Program-made: the position numbers and the translations under genes
The notes under the pieces: generated by a model
Seen by the model: only the letters and a program-made list of their open reading frames with translations
Told to the model about the DNA's origin: nothing
Database searches by the model: none
Shown here: positions 33,194-38,911 of the stretch, piece after piece
Numbering within the stretch: position 1 is the first letter of the stretch
How the letters are laid out: every line of letters starts with the position of its first letter
DNA from: Thiohalocapsa sp. ML1
GTDB taxonomy: Bacteria; Pseudomonadota; Gammaproteobacteria; Chromatiales; Chromatiaceae
Direction of reading: 5' to 3'
DNA length: 38,911 nt
NCBI RefSeq assembly: GCF_001469165.1
Contig: NZ_JABX01000051.1
Span: forward strand, 1-38,911

Positions 33194-33532
33194 ATGCACG
33201 ATCACTCCATCGCCGAGCTTGCCGCCGGCCTGCGCGAGCAGCGCTTCTCCAGCCGCGAGCTCACCGACCATTACCTTGCGCGCATCGAGCGCCTCGACCC
33301 CGGGCTCAACAGCTTTGTCACCGTCTGCCGCGACGCCGCCCTCGCGGCGGCCGAGGCCGCGGACCGGCGCCTCGCGGCCGGCGACGGCGGGCCGCTCACG
33401 GGCATCCCCATCGCGCACAAGGACATCTTCCTGACCAAAGGGGTCAGGACAAGCTGCGGCTCGCGCTTAGCGGCGCACATGCAGCAACTGGAATCGTCGC
33501 GGTTGACTTACAATCAGCGTCTCAACGTCTAG
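33194..33532 (+). pseudogene. gatA: gatA, 5' fragment only
   Basis: The first 91 residues match GatA, including the amidase-signature Lys76 in GPLTGIPIAHKDIF and GVRTSCGSR. From codon 92 (about 33467) the family sequence (normally continuing to about 480 residues) is lost; the frame reads an unrelated LAAHMQQLESSRLTYNQRLNV and stops. The Ser-cisSer-Lys catalytic set is incomplete, so the fragment cannot be an amidase. Either an insertion or rearrangement cut the gene, or two unrelated sequences were joined in assembly. The base composition begins to change at the same point. Confidence 0.9.
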
Positions 33533-33552
33533 CCAGCTTGCGAGCATACGAC

Positions 33553-34521
33553 ATGGCCGATTGCGAGGATTCGGATCACCGCCACGAGATATGCGGCCCC
33601 TGTCGTCCCGGCCTGATCCGCGCCGCGGTTTGCGTGCCGCAGGTCCGCGTCGCGAATCCACGCTTCAACGCCGCCCAAACGATCACGCTCGCTCAACAGG
33701 CGCACGCCGCCAGCGCTGTTCTGGCGCTGTTCCCGGAACTGGGCCTCACTGCCTACAGCAACGATGATCTGTTCCATCAGCAGGCGCTTCTGGAGGCCGC
33801 GCAAGTTGCTCTGGCGGAGGTGGTGCAGGCAAGTCGTGACTTGCGCCCGCTGCTGGCGGTGGGGCTGCCGTTGGCGGTGGATGGGCGACTTTTCAACTGT
33901 GCGGTGGCGGTGCACGAGGGTCGAGTGCTGGCTGTGGTGCCTAAAACCTATCTTGCAAACTTTCGGGAGTACTACGAAAAACGCCAGTTCGCAGGCGCCG
34001 ATGCCGCAGTGTCCGCAGAAATCGAACTTTTGGGGCAGCGGGCGCCCTTCGGCAACGATCTGCTTCTGGATGCCGCCGACATGCCGGGCCTGACCTTGCA
34101 CTTGGAACTGTGTGAGGATTTGTGGACGCCCATCCCACCTAGCACCTACGCGGCTCTGGCGGGCGCCACCGTGCTACTCAACCTTTCCGCCAGCAGCGCC
34201 GCCATCGGCAAGGTCACCTACCGGAACAGGCTCATAGCCGACCAAGCGCGCAAGTGCATCGCTGCATATCTCTACTCCGCCGCCGGCCCTGGCGAGTCCA
34301 CCACCGACCTGGCTTGGGATGGCCACGCCGTAATCTTCGAGCAGGCGCGACTCCTAGCGGAGTCTACGCCCTTCCATGCGAATGGACAAATAGTACTGGC
34401 CGAGATTAACCTGCACGCGCTCCACGCGGATCGGCTGCGGGAGACGACCTTTAGGGACAGCGCAGCGGCGCACCAGGACCGACTGCGCGCATTCCGCAGA
34501 CTGTCGTTCCGTTTCCACTGA
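33553..34521 (+). CDS. Stand-alone NadE-type glutaminase (nitrilase fold)
   Basis: A 322-residue protein corresponding to only the N-terminal glutamine-hydrolysing domain of glutamine-dependent NAD synthetase. The nitrilase triad is complete: Glu62 in LFPELGL, Lys131 in VVPKTYLANFREYYE and Cys187 in LELCEDLWTPIPPS. The NadE-specific helix AYSNDDLFHQ and the end FRDSAAAHQDRLRAFRRLSF are also present. The protein stops exactly where NadE has its linker to the ATP-dependent synthetase domain; the next 340 bp contain no trace of that domain. So it may supply ammonia to another enzyme or hydrolyse a small amide on its own; a dead 3'-truncated nadE is the alternative. The first 30 residues (several Cys and His) are unlike NadE. 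First gene of the lower-GC segment. Confidence 0.8.
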   Translation: MADCEDSDHRHEICGPCRPGLIRAAVCVPQVRVANPRFNAAQTITLAQQAHAASAVLALFPELGLTAYSNDDLFHQQALLEAAQVALAEVVQASRDLRPLLAVGLPLAVDGRLFNCAVAVHEGRVLAVVPKTYLANFREYYEKRQFAGADAAVSAEIELLGQRAPFGNDLLLDAADMPGLTLHLELCEDLWTPIPPSTYAALAGATVLLNLSASSAAIGKVTYRNRLIADQARKCIAAYLYSAAGPGESTTDLAWDGHAVIFEQARLLAESTPFHANGQIVLAEINLHALHADRLRETTFRDSAAAHQDRLRAFRRLSFRFH

Positions 34522-34862
34522 GCGCCACTGGCGACGAGTCGGAAAAAACAGCCTCACGCGCTTTGCCCATAAGGGCGCCTCTTAGCAGCCGAGTGCGACG
34601 CACTATGCGACCAACCGTATCCCCATATAGAAATGCCCGCGGACCATACTGACGCAACACCTACGCAAATGTCCTCAAGTTCGAAGCGTTGACGCTTGAT
34701 TGGTCACTAAGCTTGCGCTCGCGCTGCGGGACCGCCCCCCTGGTCGATACTTACTGCGAGGCGCTTGGGTGTATGCTATTACACTCTACTCTCCCTCCAT
34801 CTTAATCAAGAATTACAAGCCCAAAGCCCTCGGTCCACTCAAGACAAGACCTTTTCTGACGA
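34522..34862 (+). other. Gap without a gene inside the lower-GC segment
   Basis: About 340 bp whose composition is clearly less GC-rich than the left part of the window. No frame resembles the NAD synthetase domain. A TGTATGCT sequence near 34770 could be an extended -10 for the transporter gene; no -35 or terminator is convincing. Confidence 0.4.
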
Positions 34863-36791
34863 ATGCCTTCATTGCTCTCACACCCGCTCTTGGCTGCGGC
34901 CACAGCAATTGTCGCATGGAGCACTTCGGCCACTGCCGTTGGCCTCCTCGCCAACACACTTCCCTTCTATAAACTCACCGGATTTGTCCATGTTGTCGCC
35001 TTCTGCGGATTGCTGCTAGCATTTTGTCTAAGACGGAAGCCCCGCGCGGAATTGCTAAGGTTCTTTGCTGTATCAGATCGCGCGACCACGACCGCTTTTC
35101 TGCTTCTGGCTTTGCTCTTTTCTGTCTCTCTGACGGCGTATCACCTTCTATTCTATTACGCTATGCTGGGTACTACCCGGATCTACGCCAATATAGCAAA
35201 CTACCTATGGCCCATCGTACTTTATCTCTTAGTCCACTATGACCAATCAAACGCGACACACAAGCGCACGTGGAGTGATTTTGCGCTTCTGTTTTTGGCT
35301 TTCCTGGGCAGCGTCGCCTTGGTGTGGGACTTCGGGTCCGTAGATCATGCTGCGCTGGGTTCCTCAGATTATCTTGGCGTATCGGCGGGCTTCGCAGCCG
35401 CGATATGCGCTGGCGTTTATATGTATATTTCCAAACGCCTATTTCATCTTACGGAATCTCGACGCTCTCAAATAGATCAACCCACTATCTTCTTTATCGG
35501 CCTGATGCCGTCGTCGCTAGTATTTATCTTGTTGGCGGCCGCTCAAGGTTGGTCCCTGCCCCAGACATCCGATATGTGGGGACTCGTGCTCTGGCTTGCG
35601 ATAGTTACAGTCGTCGTCGCACAGACCACGTGGAGCCATGCAATTAGCATCGGTCCTACCCACATAATCGCAGTCTTGGCGTACTTGATACCTGTTGCAA
35701 GCACGTCCTTGCAAGTTCTGGTGCTAGGCGACCAGGTAACCCCTTCCATCTTGTTCGGCGTCACATTTGTAGTAGTTTCGAGCGTGCTGACTGCTAGAAT
35801 ATTCAGGCAGCTAGTCCCAGAAACCAGCGCAGCTGTAGCCTTCATGTACATGGGGTTTGTGCTTTTCTTTCAAGCCGACCTATTGTTGGGTATCGAGTTC
35901 GCTCTTGCTGATAATTTTCCTATACAGCTATTTGCGATACTGGCTGCATTTCTTTTGATGCGTCAATCGGCAAGGTCGCGCTCGGAAGTGCGCGCGCTCA
36001 TCCGTTTGCAGAAAGCGGTTTCTAAGCTAATCTATATCGCAGACAAAAAGGCCGCACTGACATCGGCAGGCGCTTCGCAAAAATGCATCGATCCTTCGCA
36101 TCTCGATTCAGGACTGGGTCAGTTGCTGCTGCAATTTTTTGCGAGAGTTGTTGATTTGGATCAGGCGCAAAGCCATTCCGAACTGCATAATCGCGTAGAT
36201 GCCTATCGTCATATTGAGCGGAAACTAGTAGTTGCCTGCCGGCGGCGGATAACAGATTCGGATGAGTACACCCGTCATCAAATTTTAGAAGCGGAATTAG
36301 AGCTTGGCGCGAGTGGCTCAAACTGGATAGCAATGAAAACAGATAGAGCAGGTTATGGAGAGGTGTTGATAATACTGCTCTTGGGGCTCATATCTATTCT
36401 GCTATATTCAACTGCAGCGGCTCATACTCCGATACGCGGGTTTATCGCAATGGGGGTCGTAGGCGCGATCGCCTATATTGCCGTGCGCGTATACGACTAC
36501 AATGTACGCCCTGCGCTAGTGAATATCGACGAGTTGGCGAACTTTCAAACTCTAACCGAGCGATATCGGCATCCTATCTATCTGGGACAAATCGAAAGTT
36601 TACGATACGGCGAGGAGTATAGGTACTTGGAGCGGCGCGCAATCGTCAGAACAGAAGGCCATCGACGTGAAGCTTTTCATACTTCCGAACCGCGGAACCC
36701 CCTCCGCAGGCAACTTCGTGCACGAAGGTACGCAGCTATCTTCCTGCTCTTAGGGCCCGCTTTTGTCATTGTGATGAATTTGTTTTGGTGA
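34863..36791 (+). CDS. DMT/EamA-like transporter with large C-terminal extension
   Basis: A 642-residue membrane protein. Residues 1 to about 312 look like a ten-helix drug/metabolite transporter: first helix with AWSTSATAVGLL, helix 4 region YYAMLGTTRIYANIANYLWPI, and the second repeat with THIIAVLAYLIPVASTSLQVLVLGD, matching EamA order. Normal EamA proteins end there (about 300 residues). Here a further hydrophobic stretch (about 322-368) is followed by a soluble helical region (369-497, with KLIYIADKKAAL and RRRITDSDEYTRHQILEAELELG). Two more transmembrane helices (500-543), a soluble segment and a last helix at the C-terminus (622-642) complete it. I do not recognise the extension. Codon use is much less GC-rich than in the left part of the window. 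The start is the first ATG; no clear ribosome site. Confidence 0.75.
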   Translation: MPSLLSHPLLAAATAIVAWSTSATAVGLLANTLPFYKLTGFVHVVAFCGLLLAFCLRRKPRAELLRFFAVSDRATTTAFLLLALLFSVSLTAYHLLFYYAMLGTTRIYANIANYLWPIVLYLLVHYDQSNATHKRTWSDFALLFLAFLGSVALVWDFGSVDHAALGSSDYLGVSAGFAAAICAGVYMYISKRLFHLTESRRSQIDQPTIFFIGLMPSSLVFILLAAAQGWSLPQTSDMWGLVLWLAIVTVVVAQTTWSHAISIGPTHIIAVLAYLIPVASTSLQVLVLGDQVTPSILFGVTFVVVSSVLTARIFRQLVPETSAAVAFMYMGFVLFFQADLLLGIEFALADNFPIQLFAILAAFLLMRQSARSRSEVRALIRLQKAVSKLIYIADKKAALTSAGASQKCIDPSHLDSGLGQLLLQFFARVVDLDQAQSHSELHNRVDAYRHIERKLVVACRRRITDSDEYTRHQILEAELELGASGSNWIAMKTDRAGYGEVLIILLLGLISILLYSTAAAHTPIRGFIAMGVVGAIAYIAVRVYDYNVRPALVNIDELANFQTLTERYRHPIYLGQIESLRYGEEYRYLERRAIVRTEGHRREAFHTSEPRNPLRRQLRARRYAAIFLLLGPAFVIVMNLFW

Positions 36792-36941
36792 GGGGCGAGG
36801 TGCCTGCGACGTGGGGGTAACCGATAGATGCTGGTCGACGTGCTGGCGCTCACTGCATGCCTGCAACCTTCCTCCAAGAGATTTTACTGCCATTTCGTCT
36901 CTTTGTTGGCCCTGCTTCCCCGGCGCCAGGAGGTAATCGTT

Positions 36942-37646
36942 GTGACGACATCTACAGTCGACTTCTTTTCTCTTGAACTCCCCGATGGCGGCTTGCTTGA
37001 GCTCGCGGCCGACTTTTCTAAAGTATATCGGCCGACACGGTACGCACGACGATTCGTTGAGATCTTATCGGAACAACCCTTGGACCGATGCAACGTTCTT
37101 GACGTTGGCTGCGGTAGCGGGATCATCGGGATATTCGCGGCAATGAAAGGGGCAACTGTTACTTGCTGTGATCTGAACCAGTATGCCGTCGAATGTGCGG
37201 TGTCAAATGCGGCGAGACTCGGCCTCCGCGTGGCTGGTGTCGTGTCGGATGGTCTGGATGAGTTCGCCAAGCGCCGAGACTTTGATCTCGTGGTTTGCAA
37301 TCCGCCCTCCAGCCCTGGACAGGTATCCCCTGAAATCACACCAAGAGATAATGGAGAGCTGGGCCGATTTTTGCTAGATAGCGTGCTCGCGGGGGCACCG
37401 CGTATTTTGGCGCCTAATGGCAGATTGTTGACGTGCTCCAATAGCGAGCAGGACTGGAGCACAACCGAGGGCACTTTGGCGGCAAACTGGGCGGGCTATA
37501 GAATTGTCGCTGATGTGGACGAGAGTTTTAACGGGCTCGCACAATTCCCGCCTTCTCAACTCGATGCATGGGTGCGGAGCGGTGTTTGCTGGCTGGAGAA
37601 CGGGGAGGTAATGCATAATGTGCGGTATCTCTTTGCATATAGATAG
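36942..37646 (+). CDS. Class I SAM methyltransferase with NPP motif
   Basis: A 234-residue methyltransferase. Motif I VLDVGCGSG (52-60), acidic motif II CCDLN (75-79), and motif IV VVCNPPSSPG (117-126). An (N/D)PP(Y/F)-type motif marks enzymes that methylate planar nitrogen of amides or bases (HemK/PrmC, RsmC, TrmN6 groups); here the fourth position is Ser, not Tyr or Phe, so the target may differ. GTG 36942 is chosen because a strong AGGAGG ends 8 bases before it; the frame is open for 38 codons upstream without such a site. It is same-strand, 150 bp after the transporter gene, in the same lower-GC segment. Confidence 0.8.
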   Translation: MTTSTVDFFSLELPDGGLLELAADFSKVYRPTRYARRFVEILSEQPLDRCNVLDVGCGSGIIGIFAAMKGATVTCCDLNQYAVECAVSNAARLGLRVAGVVSDGLDEFAKRRDFDLVVCNPPSSPGQVSPEITPRDNGELGRFLLDSVLAGAPRILAPNGRLLTCSNSEQDWSTTEGTLAANWAGYRIVADVDESFNGLAQFPPSQLDAWVRSGVCWLENGEVMHNVRYLFAYR

Positions 37647-37762
37647 CATTGCGTCTTGCCAGAACCGTTGTGGAACCGGCAATGGCGCTATACCTATGAC
37701 TGTCGAACCGCGCGCGCAGTGCGCTGCCCGACATGGCGTCAGTCGCGGAGGGGGCAACAGCA

Positions 37763-38749
37763 ATGTCAATTGATGCGGTAACGGCTACCCGCGCCTATGG
37801 ATTGGCCGTACACGCTGGCGCGGGCTCTCTAGATCGAACTCTATTGACAGCGCGCGTAGAGAGTAACATCAGAACTGCTCTTGAGGCAGCTCGCGAAGCA
37901 GGATTTCGTTTGCTAGAGCGTGGTGCTTCATCGATAGACGCTGTCGAAGCTGCTATTACTGTCCTCGAAGACTGTGAATTATTTAACGCAGGCGTCGGGT
38001 CGGTCTATACCGCGACGGGCGGCCACGAATTAGAGGCAGCACTTATGTCGGGTCGCCACCTTGCCGCTGGGGGAGCAGTCCGTATTTCAACGGTAAAAAA
38101 CCCTATCAGATTGGCGCGACGGATAATGGAGAGAGGTCATGAGGTTCTGCTGGTGGGCGATGCCGCGGAGGCTGTGGCACGCGAATTTGATTTGGAAGAG
38201 GTTGCGAATTCCTATTTCGATACGCCTGGTCGTTTGGCAGAGCATCAAGGAGCGCTCGGCGCTGCGGCTATTGACAGGGAGTGGGAAGGCAACTCTCTGT
38301 TGCCCATGACAGAGTACGGAACCGTTGGGGCGGTCGCAGCAGATCAGCAGGGAGACGTATGCGCTGGAACGTCTACAGGTGGGCTGGTAAACAAAACCGA
38401 CGGTCGTATCGGGGATTCGGCAGTTCTCGGAGCCGGGACGTATGCTGACAATAATGGGTGTGGCATATCCGCGACGGGCCAAGGAGAAATCATTTTGCGA
38501 CTTAGTTTGGCTAAAGGGATCAATGACAGAGTGATCATGCGGGGAAGTTCTTTATCTTTGGCGGTGCACGAAGCGGTCCATAATGAACTTTCACGGTACG
38601 GGGGAAGCGGAGGCGTGATTGCGATAACAAGCAATAGCGAAGTGGTGTGCGAATTCAATACAAAGGCAATGTTTCGCGCATGTCGTACAAGCCGTGGTGA
38701 GGTGGGCGTGGCCATTTTCGGCGCTGGATTCAAGGACGGTGATCCGTAA
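37763..38749 (+). CDS. Isoaspartyl peptidase/L-asparaginase family (Ntn hydrolase)
   Basis: A 328-residue member of the plant-type asparaginase family, made as a precursor that cuts itself before a threonine to create the active site. The cleavage site is YGTVGAVAAD with nucleophile Thr187; substrate-binding parts GTSTGGLVNKTDGRIGDSAVLGAGTYAD (202-229) and ATGQGE (237-242) are present, as is NAGVGSVYT (75-83). The usual E-x-D-A-x-x-M-D-G is HELEAALMSG here and the usual HGGAG is HAGAG, modest departures near the substrate pocket. The start at 37763 has GGAGG upstream; ATG 37733 is an alternative. It acts on beta-aspartyl peptides or asparagine-like amides; the real substrate is unknown. Its stop overlaps the next ATG as TAATG. 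Confidence 0.85.
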   Translation: MSIDAVTATRAYGLAVHAGAGSLDRTLLTARVESNIRTALEAAREAGFRLLERGASSIDAVEAAITVLEDCELFNAGVGSVYTATGGHELEAALMSGRHLAAGGAVRISTVKNPIRLARRIMERGHEVLLVGDAAEAVAREFDLEEVANSYFDTPGRLAEHQGALGAAAIDREWEGNSLLPMTEYGTVGAVAADQQGDVCAGTSTGGLVNKTDGRIGDSAVLGAGTYADNNGCGISATGQGEIILRLSLAKGINDRVIMRGSSLSLAVHEAVHNELSRYGGSGGVIAITSNSEVVCEFNTKAMFRACRTSRGEVGVAIFGAGFKDGDP

Positions 38750-38907
38750 TGAACGCAATCGTGGAGATCGCCTGCCTGCTCGGCCTCATGGTCTCGCTTG
38801 TTGTCCTTTTACCCTCAGCATCTACCGCCGCAAGATCGTCGGTTCGGAATTGGGCCCTGACCGTAACTCCGACCAAAACCCGGTGGCGCACTAAGATTCC
38901 GTTGTGA
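38749..38907 (+). CDS. Small one-helix membrane ORF, coupled and perhaps frameshifted
   Basis: A 52-codon frame starting in the TAATG overlap with the preceding stop. Residues 3-22 (AIVEIACLLGLMVSLVVLLP) form one transmembrane helix. After a CTTTTA run near 38806-38811 the reading frame shifted by -1 gives a more natural membrane-exit sequence (SIYRRKIVGSELGPD, ending at TAA 38894) than the called frame. So a one-base error or indel in the T run may have split a small protein. SIYRRKIVGSELG faintly recalls tails of sodium/calcium exchangers, too weak to use. The window ends 4 bp later. Confidence 0.35.
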   Translation: MNAIVEIACLLGLMVSLVVLLPSASTAARSSVRNWALTVTPTKTRWRTKIPL

Positions 38908-38911
38908 CGGA

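Noticed and set aside
33490-33552. Sigma-70 promoter (TTGACT near 33503) for the glutaminase gene
   Set aside because: No acceptable -10 lies 16-18 bases downstream.

Overview
The window is very GC-rich DNA (around 70 percent by eye for most of its length) from a proteobacterium. The block mltB-rlpA-dacA-ybeD-lipB, an Lpp-type lipoprotein, SufE, GatC and a PEP-CTERM/PrsT pair point to a gammaproteobacterium. The heavy load of short tandem repeats, hairpin repeats and Uma2 genes suggests a purple-sulfur-bacterium relative (Chromatiales); that is inference from gene content, not a database result. Both window ends fall in odd sequence (repeats on the left, a broken small frame on the right), so this may be a whole contig.

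Layout. 1-480: 12-mer and palindromic repeats. 485-4484: sufE, a hemerythrin-like protein lacking one iron ligand, a repeat block, a GT4 glycosyltransferase and a small secreted protein. 5310-8973: a PrsT-like TPR protein facing a PEP-CTERM-type exported protein, with a terminator between them. 9583-15754: a remnant of an EF-G gene, three tandem Uma2 genes on an exact 1258-bp period, and a second-type EF-G gene. 15784-18844: an L,D-transpeptidase and an Lpp-like lipoprotein that could be its substrate, a SpoU methyltransferase and a secreted tail-collar-like protein. 19185-28048: a chorismate-lyase-like protein, then the conserved RDD / SpoIIM-like / DUF4129 / DUF4350 / MoxR / DUF58 cluster. 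This cluster is split twice: by a hexamer-repeat block with the stub of a four-helix-bundle gene, and by a coiled-coil gene. 28095-32559 (minus strand): mltB, rlpA, dacA, ybeD, lipB (cell wall and lipoylation). 32831-33532: gatC and the first 91 codons of gatA.

At about 33467 gatA stops matching its family and the character of the DNA changes. From there to the right end is a distinctly lower-GC segment, most marked from about 34600. It holds a stand-alone NadE-type glutaminase with an intact catalytic triad, a DMT/EamA-like transporter with a large unrecognised C-terminal extension, a SAM methyltransferase with an NPP motif, an isoaspartyl-peptidase/asparaginase-type Ntn hydrolase, and a small coupled membrane ORF. 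I think this is a transferred cluster, possibly for making, exporting or processing a small nitrogen-containing metabolite. It is the best candidate for an undescribed system here, although an assembly join at 33467 must first be excluded.

A second theme is intergenic DNA. Nearly every large gap is built from the same modules: ATCGNN hexamers, GGGCCGA heptamer hairpins, GGGGCTA/GGTGCTA heptamers, a palindrome whose arms covary between copies, 12-mers grown from one palindrome arm, and a shared end module finishing in AATCTAG. No tRNA, rRNA, CRISPR array or insertion-sequence transposase was seen.
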